From NCBI GenBank assembly GCA_018350325.1, contig JAEVLN010000007.1, positions 215,688 to 279,687 of the forward strand: DNA of 64,000 nt, given 5' to 3'. Position numbers and translations under genes: made by a program. The notes under the pieces are model-generated. The model searched no databases. It was not told the DNA's origin and was given only the letters and a program-made list of their open reading frames with translations. Source of the DNA: Globodera rostochiensis (Eukaryota > Nematoda > Chromadorea > Rhabditida > Heteroderidae). Positions 11,601-21,700 of this stretch are shown here, one piece after another (positions within the stretch are counted from its first letter, which is position 1; every line of letters starts with the position of its first letter).

Positions 11601-14600
11601 ACGAATTAAATCCTAAGAAAAAATAAAAATAAAAATCAAATTAATAAATATTCGGACTTTTGTCGTCACATATTGTTGAACTTCTCGCCATGGATATTCT
11701 GTCAATGTGCCAACGGGAAAATCAGCTAAAAATTAGTAAACTTTCAAATTAATAAAATATTAATAATAAATAATACAGTTTTTGAAAATTGTTAAGATTG
11801 GTTTTTAATGGTGTTCTATTGTAGGGGTGTTTGAATTTTAGATAATAAGAAAAAATTAACGAAATTTTTCTACTGAAACAATGCCAGGCGGCTTAAGAGG
11901 CAAAATGTTTTTTACTGTATATTTTTTGAATTTTAAAAAAGTCACCCCCAATTTAAGCAAAATTTTAGCCCATCCCAAACAATGTAATTAAGTAGAGTAG
12001 GCCGGGACCGGGATTTTTGGGAAAAATCGGGGCCGGGACCGGGATCGGGATTACGACCTTTTAAAAACCGTGATCGGATCAGGATTACGACTTTTCAAAA
12101 ACCGGGACCGGGATCGGGATTCTAAAAACCGGGATAATCCCGATCGATCCCGGTCGGGATTATCCCGGTCCTAGCCTACTCTATAATTAAGCATGAACTA
12201 ATTGACGTTATCATTAATAATATAAATGCTGATGGGGACACTCACTTATTCGTTGGGTCCAAAACAGGCCAAGTTCGCCGTTGGGCAAACTGATTGAAGA
12301 GCCAGTGAAATGGCCATTCGCCGCATCCAAATGCACCAAATTCGGGGGTATCATGAATATTGGCAAATTGATCCAATTGATCAAATCTTTGCTGACAGCG
12401 TGGCCCCAATACATGGTGTACCTGGACAATTTTTTAAAAATTTAATTATACAATTTTATAAAATTAAAAAATTAAATTTTTACCATTGCACAGAGTGTGG
12501 AAAGTGTTGATAGAACAAATGGAACTGCCCATCCTTGGACCGGTTAAAGCCACACGGGTCGCTGTTCCAGCCTAAAATTCATTAAAATTTGTAAATAAAT
12601 TCTGATTTAAAAATGAATTTTTAATTAATTATTTTAACTAATAGCTAACCAAATGGAGCACGGAAATGGTAGCTTCCCTCAAAGTTGGGCAATTTGGCGT
12701 CTTCACCGATGAAAAGTATGCGAATGCCTTCCTCCAAAACCTGTGAAGCAAGATTTGCTATTAAAATACAAATTTTTTAATCGATTAAAATTTTTTGTAA
12801 TAGAAATAAAAATCGAATAATTGGAGATGCAAATATTGATCCGTCTTTAAAAGATCTGTTTATGATTTAAAGCAGGCATGTGCACGGTTACCCGTAACCG
12901 CGGTTATTAACGGTTATGACTAGAGCCCGGTCGAGACAAGATCTCGTCTCGAGGATCTCGAAAAATCTCGACCTCGAGATCTCGCTCGACTAAAAATGAG
13001 CTTCACGAGATTTTTCGAGACCGAGACTTTTCGAGAATCTCAACTCGAGATCTCGCCGTTGTTTTTTGAATGCTGGGAAAATTTATTAATGCCTTTATTT
13101 CCTTCACTTTTATCATTAATTTTGTAACATAGTCAATGGCTGACTGGTTGAACGATCAAATCTATTCGGAATTTAATGTTCAATCCCCTTTCGCAACATA
13201 TTCTTTACTTTTTTAAATTATATTTTAATTCTTCCTTTTTAGTATTCTTTAAATTTTTTTTTGCAAAAATTTTAGCCATAAAAAATTTATCATTTTTAGA
13301 ACGTTCATTTACCTAAAATGGACGATTTTTCTTAGCATAAGTCGTTAAATAAATTCAATTTTTCTCTCGGCACCCCCTCCCTTAAAAATTTATTAAGCTA
13401 ATGTCACCTTGAAAAAAGATTATAAAATTTGAAATTCATTGACAAAATCTTATACAAATCAGAGTTCAATACACACAATTTTTGACACAACACGATCGGA
13501 AAACTTTGCTTTAAAAACTCAATTTTTCGAACTCTGGAACACGCTAGTGATTTTCGCGTTGGTTTGAGTTTTTTTGGACAAGTTTAAACTTCATATTTTA
13601 GCATATTTTGGGGTTTTTGGGGAAAAAAGCATATTTTGGCATATTTTTCATATTGAGCATATTTTGGCATTTTTGACCAAAAATTTGAAAAAAATGCATC
13701 CCAAAATCATTGATTTCTGGCTGTTTTTGAAAAATAATTCATCTTTAACTATGGACTTTTAGTCATTTTTGAAAAGAAGGCCAAAAAAATGAACTTTTGC
13801 GTAAAAAATAAATATAAAAATGTCGGCGCTGAATGGATGTGGCGCTGAGATGGCTAAATGGCGATGAGCTGGCCTGACGGTTAAAATTCCGAAACTTTTT
13901 TCAAATTTGTTCAACTTTCCAAAAATACCAACAAAAAAAAATACGCGAGAAGGCTTTAAATCTACTTATTTATACGTTAAAAGGAGAAAAAATTAAGTAG
14001 TAAGCAAATTTGTGCACTAAAAGTGCCATTTCTCGGTGCATATTTCGACATTTTTGGTGCATATTTCGGCATTTTTGGCATATTTTGGTGCCTATTTTGG
14101 CCTTTTTTTGGTGCATATAAATCCGAGCCCTAGTTATAAGATTTTGAAGACTGGCGGTTACGGTTATGAAAATTGGTAGCCATGCACATGCCTGATTTAA
14201 AGTTTGTTTAGGTATCTCTAATTGTTGTAATTTTTGATCGCAAGAGTTGGGAATATTCAATTTTCCAAAAAAACAAAACAAAAACCAACCGTTTTTGGCT
14301 CGAACACATAAACCAATGAGGCTTGCGTGGTTTCCGTCCATTTCAGCGTGTAAGCACCGGCTGGTTTGTCGTTGATTTCGATGAAGTCGTGCCAAAGGTC
14401 GCTCGAGTACTGCTTGCACTCGGCGACAAGCTGTCCGGACTGCTTAATCGTTCCGGCTCCAGTTGGTGGGCACAAATACACCTTGGCGACCTGCACAGAT
14501 TAAGCAAGATCAGTGAGTGGGTGCATCATGGAATCGCGTCAGAACTGACCTCACCCTTTTTGACAGGTCGAACCCAGACATGCAATGTGCTAGTAGCATC

Positions 14601-14699
14601 GTGCAGCAACACGTTGACCGGAACCATGGCACCTTCAGTGCCGTGCATTAGAATTAATAAAGTGGCAAACAAAAAGGAAACAAGCAGCGATGGCATCAT
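5642..14699 (-). CDS. Secreted GH32 beta-fructofuranosidase (invertase-type), 15 exons
   Basis: Hydrolyses sucrose or fructans. Exons, 5' to 3' on the minus strand: 14699-14550, 14490-14290, 12740-12650, 12571-12484, 12421-12246, 11725-11658, 11612-11498, 11039-10930, 10849-10689, 8330-8228, 8140-8003, 7652-7558, 6961-6791, 6236-6074, 5836-5642. Every phase agrees and the sum is 2025 nt (674 aa). An N-terminal signal peptide (MMPSLLVSFLFATLLILMHG) precedes about 120 residues of unrecognised sequence. The GH32 blocks follow in order: YHFRAPFGWNSDPCGF with the nucleophile Asp near residue 152, YWGHAVSKDLINW, GHFTGSS, MGFRDPVVF with Asp near 288, and VCECPLL with the acid/base Glu near 348. A beta-sandwich-like C-terminal domain contains RIFIDLDTVEYF. 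The canonical WxNDPNG is altered to WNSDPCG. The exon 11 donor appears to be GC. Nematode GH32 genes are known as bacterial acquisitions; 14 introns indicate long residence. Confidence 0.9.
6267..6690. mobile_element. MITE with GGTACTTT ends, copy 2, in GH32 intron 13
   Basis: Inverted ends GGTACTTTAGCATTTTGCGA match the copy at 4307-4758. The flanks are AATTAATA (6259-6266) and CATTAATA (6691-6698), a duplication with one mismatch. The centre holds GGCTTAGGCCTAAGCC-like palindromes shared with 480-570. It occupies most of the intron between exons 6961-6791 and 6236-6074. Confidence 0.75.
6985..7535. repeat. Tandem repeat of about 100-108 bp in GH32 intron 12
   Basis: Five to six copies of an AT-rich unit, each containing AATAAGGTTAAATTAAAT, a TATATAGGCACTGAAATAAG block, and a GTTTAACAAAAAGAC block. 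Units alternate in whether a TTTTCTTTATT or AAATTTTTTGATT segment precedes the last block, suggesting duplication of a two-unit dimer. It fills almost the whole intron between exons 7652-7558 and 6961-6791. Confidence 0.9.
7706..7853. mobile_element. hAT-type MITE, TSD ACAGATAG, in GH32 intron 11
   Basis: 148 bp. The ends are CAGGGCTGGGCAAAAT and its exact reverse complement. ACAGATAG is present at 7698-7705 and 7854-7861. The interior is an iteration of TTTCGGG/TTTCGGA words, making the whole element strongly self-complementary. Confidence 0.92.
8395..8482. repeat. Four-copy 20-bp tandem repeat
   Basis: AAATAAAGTTTCAAATTTCA and its AAAATTCA variant are repeated head to tail just upstream (in gene sense) of GH32 exon 10, in intron 9. 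Confidence 0.85.
8672..9505. mobile_element. Long inverted-repeat element, host of the 8977-9419 insertion
   Basis: Arms at about 8672-8758 and 9420-9505 are inverted copies over 70 to 85 bases (one arm contains TTCACACCGCACTAAATCAG). The inner left segment contains a second inverted pair around GGAAAGCTCTAAATGAGTAG and its mirror near 8935-8960. A related inner segment recurs in reverse orientation at about 59460-59555, so this is a dispersed family. It lies in GH32 intron 9 (8331-10688). Confidence 0.7.
8977..9419. mobile_element. hAT-type element, TSD GTTTAACT, nested
   Basis: The ends are CAGGGTTGCCAGAT and ATCTGGCAACCCTG. GTTTAACT occurs at 8969-8976 and 9420-9427. The interior iterates TGAGGTTTTTTGTGG and includes one GGCGGCGCCTATCGGCACCGCC hairpin module near 9270-9295. 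It interrupts the inverted-repeat element at 8672-9505. Confidence 0.9.
9831..10676. mobile_element. hAT-type element, TSD CCCTGCAC, touching a GH32 splice donor
   Basis: Ends CAGGGATGTGCTCTG and CAGAGCACATCCCTG. CCCTGCAC occurs at 9823-9830 and 10677-10684. The interior iterates ACCAGAAATCAGAATTCTGG and contains two hairpin modules, at about 10246-10283 and 10373-10405. The right-hand duplication overlaps the first bases of intron 9, whose donor starts at 10688 and remains intact. Confidence 0.92.
11993..12183. mobile_element. hAT-type MITE, TSD TAATTAAG, in GH32 intron 5
   Basis: Ends TAGAGTAGGCCGGGACCGGG and an inverted counterpart ending GCCTACTCTA. TAATTAAG lies at 11985-11992 and 12184-12191. 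The interior iterates GGGACCGGGATCGGGATT. It ends about 60 bases from exon 5. Confidence 0.92.
12873..14194. mobile_element. Composite hAT-type element, TSD ATTTAAAG, in GH32 intron 2
   Basis: Outer ends CAGGCATGTGCACGGTTAC and GGTAGCCATGCACATGCCTG. ATTTAAAG occurs at 12865-12872 and 14195-14202. Inside the outer ends, a second block starts TAGAGCCCGG near 12922 and ends CCGAGCCCTA near 14134. It contains a CTCGAGATCTCG island (about 12925-13060) and an iterated GCATATTTTGG region (about 13590-14120). Its possible target duplication (GTTATGAC/GTTATAAG) is imperfect. Confidence 0.85.
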
Positions 14700-15860
14700 A
14701 TTTTTGGCACTGGCACCAAGGGCTGTGTCGAGACTAAAAAAAAGTTTCAAAATTGAAAAAAGTTCGAAAATCGAATGGAAAAAACATTTTGAAAATCGAA
14801 ATTTCGAGATACAGCCTTTAACTGGGGGGCACTTGGCATCCAGGTGGAAGGAATGCCCGAAAATCAAAATGTTTTAGGTGGAGAAGTGTGATGGGATGTG
14901 GGTAGGTAAATTGTATTTGAATAAGCGAGCTTAAATATGGCGATTATGGCACTGCCTGCCATTCATCGATTCTACAACGTGGTTGTTTAGCGTGCATAAT
15001 TTTTTTGACTTTTTATTTACGTCGGATTTCCTATGACTTACCTATACTGTCTATCACCACTGAATTTTACCTATGCTAATGGCTTGAACAAATTTGCCAC
15101 GAGCCACTACCTGCACTCACATTTTATACAAAGCTTAATCAGTTGGTTAGTTTCTTCTATTAAGCCAATTTGGGCAATAATCTTTTGAAAAGAAATTATG
15201 GCACAAAATTGGCTCAAACTGATCGGAGCCTTCCCCTTCTTTTGAAATGATCAATTTCATCAGTGTCCCTTTACGGGAGTGAGGACAATCACGACGACGA
15301 CGACATTATGCCATTTGAGACGGGGGAGCCAGGCACGTATTTAGGGGGGAGGGGTACGAGGGGTCACGTACCCCCCCCCCCCCCAAAGAGAAAATTTGAG
15401 GAAAAGAAACCAACAATTTTCTTAACAAATTGAGTCAAAATTCAAATTTTCTCGGCGGCGCATATCGGCACCGCCGCCCTCTCCCACCACTCAAAAATGA
15501 ATAAAAATTCTCAAATTAAAATTGTTTGACAAATTAAAAATTATTTTCAAAATTTGAATTTTCCGGGCATTTTTGGGTCAAGAATTCCGGGTTTCGGGCA
15601 CTGTTTGGGATCCGGTTACATCACTGATAACCTTTCCTTCTCTTCAAAATAAGAACAAATTTAAAAAATTATCGGCTCTAATGTCAATAAAATTTGGAAA
15701 TTATTCAAAAAAAACAATTTGAAAATTTTGAAGAAAACTTTTAAAAAACCCCGCAACCCCAACCCCGACTGATTTGGGTAACCCCGACCCCGACCCCGAC
15801 AGTCCCGCCCCCGAAAAACTCCGACCCCGCAATTCTTAACCCCGCACGCGGGGTGACAAC
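14700..15860. other. Upstream region of the GH32 gene, no gene seen
   Basis: Runs 5' of the minus-strand GH32 start. It has a run of C near 15366-15384, one GGCGGCGC...CACCGCC module near 15453-15480, and a CCCCGACCCCGAC island at 15750-15855. No coding exon was recognised. A reverse-orientation ATGCCA hexamer occurs near 14835. Confidence 0.5.
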
Positions 15861-15952
15861 TAGAGCACGGACCGATCGAGATTCTCGATCGTAATCTCGG
15901 AAAATGTCGACTAGATTTTTTCGAGATTCTCGATCGAAAACTCGATCGGCTA
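15861..15952. mobile_element. hAT-type MITE A of a tandem pair, TSD GTGACAAC
   Basis: Starts TAGAGCACGGACCGATCGAG and ends CTCGATCGGCTA. GTGACAAC is found at 15853-15860 and 15953-15960. The interior iterates CGAGATTCTCGATCG. Confidence 0.85.
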
Positions 15953-15960
15953 GTGACAAC

Positions 15961-16080
15961 TAGACAGGATCCTGGTCCGCATCAAGGACCAGGATCAGGA
16001 TATCCTGAAAACCAGGACCTGATCCTGGTCATTTCCAAAATCCTGATCCTGATCCGGGGTTTTTCAAAAATCCGGCTCTA
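15961..16080. mobile_element. hAT-type MITE B of a tandem pair, TSD GTGACAAC
   Basis: Starts TAGACAGGATCCTGG and ends AATCCGGCTCTA. GTGACAAC is found at 15953-15960 and again at 16081-16088. The interior iterates ATCCTGATCCTGG. It abuts MITE A with a single shared target copy between them. Confidence 0.85.
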
Positions 16081-16962
16081 GTGACAACCCTAGTACAACA
16101 CTTTGACGAATACAAATGGCTGTTGGTTCACTGTCCAATTGAGCGCGACAAAGAGAATTGGGCCGAGTGGGAGGAGGTGGTGGGACCCGCCGGACGCGCT
16201 GAATGCGTCAAAAGAAAAAACGCAATAAAAGATGAATCAATAATTGCAAAAAAAATTTTATGAAAAAACTAAATCATTTTTAATTTTTAGACGACGCAAA
16301 ACGAAGGCTTGCCGAATAAGCAAAAAAAGAAAAGAAAAATGTGAATGAGCCAAACGGAATTTGGGTAGAAATTCATCCAATCTGGTTTTGTTGGTCAGAA
16401 AAAACGGACATAATCAATAATGGAAAAAATCCCTAATTTGTAAGGACTAAACCCCCAAAAAAGTGGCACTCCGATTGATCAATTCCATTTGGGTTTTTTC
16501 CCGAATTCCTTGGGGCAAAATGGTTGCACACGCCCCGCGGGGATGGGCGTGCGAAGGGCCCCCGGAGAGACTAAGAAACATCAAGAGAGAGTGAGAGAAA
16601 GAGAGAGAGTGAGAGAAGCCTGAAAACATGGCGGGAAAAGAAACGAGAAAACAATGAAAGACAATTAGAGAACGACGGAACACAGACAGTTAGACAAAAG
16701 AGTGTGTACACATAACGCAAAAGCAGCGTGGGAGAGAGAGCGTATGGTGTTGATAAAAAACCTAAAATTCATTGGTGCCATCGCGTTTGGCCAATGCTAA
16801 TGCAAATAAATGCTGGCCGGATGCGCAAAAATGTGTGCGGAAGGAAAGAATGGGGCGGGCTGGCTGCCGACACTTTCGCTCATCGCGCAACTCCCTCAGT
16901 TTGAACATCCGATTTTGGCACGTGCCAATGGCGAAACAAAGTTTTGGAAAAGCATTAATTAA
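16081..16962. other. Intergenic, one unassigned ORF fragment
   Basis: A 60-codon open frame from 16081 to 16263 (+) contains YKWLLVHCPIERDKENWAEW and looks more protein-like than its surroundings, but it begins inside element-derived sequence and no matching downstream exon was found. The rest is purine-rich GAGA sequence (16570-16740) and AT-rich DNA without recognisable genes. Confidence 0.35.
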
Positions 16963-17553
16963 TAGGGCCGCGATTTATATGGACAAAAAATCTCGAAATA
17001 TGGCCATAAAATATGGATGAAAATTGCAAAATATGGACGAAATATGGACAAAAATTGCCTCATTTAATTATGTTTTTGACTAATTTAACAATAAGTAATC
17101 TTTGCAATGAAATTGCAAAATATGGAAGAAATATGGACAAAAATTGCAAAATATGGACGAGATATGGATAAAAAAAATTTGCAAATATAGCAAAAAAGGG
17201 GCAAGATTTTCCTAATTGATGTTATAAAAATAAAAATTTTTATATGTAAATTAAAGGCATTTCAGAAAATTTTTTTTGAAAATATGGAATTTTAAAAATG
17301 TTCATTTTTTGGTGGCAGAATTTTTAGTCATGAAAAAGTCGATCCTTAGGGGTGTATTTTTTTCGTTTTTAGTGCATTTTTGTTAAGGAATTTTTTGTAA
17401 AAATTGCGAAATATGGAAAAATATGGGAAATATGGATTATAAAATGGGCTCTAAAAGCTCCAACCAAAGGTAAGAACACTATTTATGTTATTTTCTATAC
17501 GCTGTTCCGAGTGCGCAAAAAAAATATGGATTTCCATGTAAATCGCGGCCCTA
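16963..17553. mobile_element. hAT-type element, TSD TTAATTAA
   Basis: Ends TAGGGCCGCGATTTATATGGA and TCCATGTAAATCGCGGCCCTA. TTAATTAA lies at 16955-16962 and 17554-17561. The interior iterates AAATATGGACAAAAATTGC. After it, 17562-18730 contains no recognised gene, including a C-run at about 17918-17935. Confidence 0.9.
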
Positions 17554-18732
17554 TTAATTAAACACAAAATTATCGAGGAACTATGAACTAAAAGGGGGAT
17601 GTCGGGCCGCAAATTTCCGAAAAAGATTAAAAAAAAAAATGCTTCATACAAATGTACGGGGGGCAAAAATGCCGGATGGTCCTCTCGTCAAACCATGATT
17701 TCTGGAAACATTTAAATTTGATGACAAATTCGGGCTCCGTGCTTTGTTACGAATTAAACCCCTAGAAACATTTTACAGAAAACCATAACCTAGACAAAGT
17801 CCCGATTGGTCCCGGTCCCCCGTACAACCCTACTTCGAATGTTATCAATAGTATTTATTTGTATAGCTAACAAAAAAGCTTCAAAGTTTTAAAATTCACG
17901 GCACCAATTTGCCCCTCCCCCCCCCCCCCCCCCCCGGGGGATCGCTAATTAACCAATTGTTTGCTGATCATTCTAGTAAATTTTAAGATTTCAATTCAGT
18001 ATTTTATAAAAAGGAAAATTACGTCTTATTACGAATTTTTTGTACTAGGCCTGCTATTAATTAGCTTATTTTTTCTGCGAACTTTGGTCGTTTGGCTTTA
18101 CGCTCTTGCACACCAATCCTGAAAATCCCTGAGTCTTGCTGTTGGTTTTTTCTAACACCCGCCGAACCCGGCACCAGGACAAGATTTTTTTCTGAAAATT
18201 TTTTGCTACATAAATTAAATTTTTCGGTTATTTTCTTGATAGAAAATTCATATTTAATGTTATTCAGTATTAAAACACCATTCTTTCGAATGACTGCATC
18301 TAAAAACAAAGATTATTTTTGAAAAAAAACTTTTCAATTAAAACATTCCAATTTACTAGTTTTTTTCCAATAAAATCTGAATCATCGTTTCCAATAAATG
18401 CATTGTCTGCTTTTCAATTAGCCAAAAATGTTTCTTGAGGCCGAAGTTCCGCCCGAGAATGCGGCACCCAAAAATATTTTTAGAAATTTTAAAATTAATT
18501 TGTTTGTTATTTTAATTTTCCAATAAATAAGAAAATAAAACATTAAAAAAAAACATTTTCTTAGTGTCACACGTTCATCGACTTTAACAAAGCTTTTCTG
18601 CATTAAAATGAGTAGAAAATGTCTGCCAATACAAGTGTTCGTAAGCCGAAAAGTTAAATTTTACTGTTTTTGTTGAACCAATATGGTTCATAAAAGCCAA
18701 AAGAAAAAATGGCGAGTTTAAAATAAAATAAA

Positions 18733-21700
18733 TTAAAAATTATTTGATCTTCTGCCGCCCTCATGCCGTCCCTGACTAACAAGTCTTTTGTGGCGTTCAC
18801 TCAGTTCCGTCGCTGCTTCAGGCCCCAATTTGTTGATTTCAAAAACATTGTCGCGGTAAACTTCTCCAGAAATTGAAAAGTCCTCCTTGGACATCTCCAT
18901 CAAAATTTTCTTCTGAAATTGATTTTGAAAACATTAGTTTTGTTAAAATTAGAGGTAGGCCGGGATCGGGGTTGGTACTGAAGTCTCTCTCCACTTTTGG
19001 GACTGAATTTCCCCCTTATAAAATCCCGGTTTTTTTCAAAATTTCAAATCGTTGTTTTTGATCGTTAGTCCCGGCTTTTTTTGACCGGGATTTGATTAAA
19101 TTTTCTCAATCCCGATCCCGGTTTTCCCCAAAAATCCCGATCCCGGCCTACTCTAGTTCAAATCCATATTTCGGACCTTCATGGCAATGATGCCGCACTG
19201 CTGGGCCAATCGGAATTTGCAAATGGCCAACTTTTTGCTCTTTGTCAACAGAAAGTCAACGCACCGCTTCTCGGCAAAGCCCAACAAAATTCGCCAACAT
19301 CAAAACGTTCTCAATGCATTCATCTGAATATACCCGTGTACACTCTTGTAATCCCACCCTCTCTAATAATCCCCCCCCCTCTAATAATCCCGCCCCACCC
19401 TCTCTAATAATCCCCCCCCCCTCTAATAATCCCGCCCCTCTAATAATCCCGCCCTCTCTAATACCCCCCCCCCCCTCTGAATATACCCGTGTACACTCTT
19501 GTAATCCCACCCTCTCTAATAATCCCCCCCCCCTCTAATAATCCCGCCCCTCTAATACCCCCCCCCCCCCCCTCTAATAATGTCGCCTGTTCTGAGTAGG
19601 TTGAAAAATAATCCCGCCGGTGGGATTACAAGAGTGTACACGGCGAATACTTGGGAATCTCGATTGTATTTATTTTTAAAATGTGTTTGATTTACACAAT
19701 TAGGTGAGTCGAATTATGAAATACTCGTCAAAACAGGCCAAAACAATTGAGCGCCAGCCGAGCCCTATGGGCGGGTAGACGGTTGAGTCTGGCCGATTGA
19801 GTCTGGGTCACTTTTTTAACACCAACATAACTTCTTCACACAGTGAACCAAACTTCATACTTTTTGCAACCATTCGAAAGCTCGTGATAAAAACAAGCTA
19901 ATTGCATGCAGAAAGAAAAGGTTTAATGAAAGTCAACAAAGTTATTGCCAAAAAAACATGAAAAATCCTGATTTTTACGCATTTTGTTCATTTATAACTT
20001 TTTAATATTGCATCGAATTGACTCTTTTTTATATCATCGAATCACCTAGAGCTTTTTCAAAATTGGTTCGCTGTGAAGAGAGTTATGACGTGTAAACGTG
20101 GCCCAGACTCAACCGGCCAAACTCAACCGTCCCCTCCCCTACGGGCGCTATTTCCCCTCCCCTCCCCCCCCCCCTCCCCAAAATTGGGGCTATAATGGAA
20201 AATAAAATATCAATACAATTTTTGTACCGTCCAAATCCACATTCAGTGGGTCCATTGTGGCAATAAGTCGTTTAAAATTAACGACGGCATCCGGAACTTC
20301 GTCAATTTTAAGGTTTGGCATTTCTTCCGCATTTTCTCCAAAAAACAAAGTTCGAAAAAATTTGGAATGACCAGCCAACAGCTAAATGATAAATAATAAT
20401 AATAATTATTATTATTATTTGTCAAATTTAATTTAAACTCACATATTTGTTCACGTTCACCAATTCGCCATTGACCAGCAAAGCATCTTCGAGGCGTACT
20501 CCGCTACATAAAATTAAGTTTGAATTAACGGTCGGGGTCAACTCATTTCGAAAGATCGTAACTTTTTTGTTAGATCAAAAAAGCATTATGTCTGTAGATA
20601 TTATAATTAGAGACCGAACGTGAAATCGGGACATATAATAGGGACTAAAACCCCCCTAAAATAGGGACTAAATACCCTAAAGAGTGGCAAAATAAGGACT
20701 AAAAATGTGCCAAAACTGACTAAATCCAGTCAATTTTTGCGTTAAAACCCTTCAAAATTCGTCAATATTTATTCATTTTCCTCTCTCAATTGTAAATTTT
20801 TTGTTTTTATTGCACTTCTCTTAAGAAATTTTGGGGAAAATGCCTAAACTATTGTATTTTTCTTAAGAAATTTTGAGCAAAAGTGCCAAAATAGGGAATA
20901 AAAACGCAAAAACGGCGAAATAGGGATTTATTCTCAAAAACCCCAAAATAGGGATTTTTAGGGACTAAAAAGTCGCTCTAATTCAAAAATTTTTCGAAAT
21001 GAATGCCATTTCTGGGCTTCTCACGTCAAACCCTATCCGCAAAAAAAACTCATGTAAACCCCTAAAAATCCGGGCTTTAGTCATAAGTCATAATACAAAA
21101 ATCCCGATCCAACTCAATCTAAAGAAGCTGTAACTCAGCGCGCCAAGATGGCACAAAAATAGCGATTTTCGCACGTGTTAAACTGTCACTCTTTAAACAG
21201 AGACAAAAAGACTAATTAATTGATAAAGTGAAATAAATAAAAAAGCTTTTAAATTGTTTAGAAATGGTTTATTCGGTTCACCTTAAATTCAATAAATCGT
21301 CGCCAGCCCCAATAATTTTCAATTGCATTGAAAATGTGCCAATACTCTCGCTGCCTACGGCATTCAGCGGCTGCGTTGCAAGAAACAACGCTCAATTCAA
21401 CATTGGCTCCACAAGTCCAAGTCATATCTAAAATATTTATATGTTAATTACTGATCATAAAATTATCATTATAAATCAGAGTGCGTATCTGTCCTTATTT
21501 ATAAGATTTGTCCTTATTTGGAGGGTCCTAATCTTATAAATTAAAAATGTCCTTACATATTTGTAAGATTTGTCCTTAATCGAGGCTTCCGCCCTTATTT
21601 TGTCCTTATTTTTCGGAATTTGTAAAAATTTGCATGAATATTTTGACCCAAGTTAAAATCTTCAAAAAATTTTCCCGGTGAAAAAAGTTTTAAATTTTGG

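Noticed and set aside
5642..14699. Bacterial contamination as the source of the GH32 gene
   Set aside because: The gene has many spliceosomal introns carrying the same mobile elements found across the window, and nematode genes flank it.
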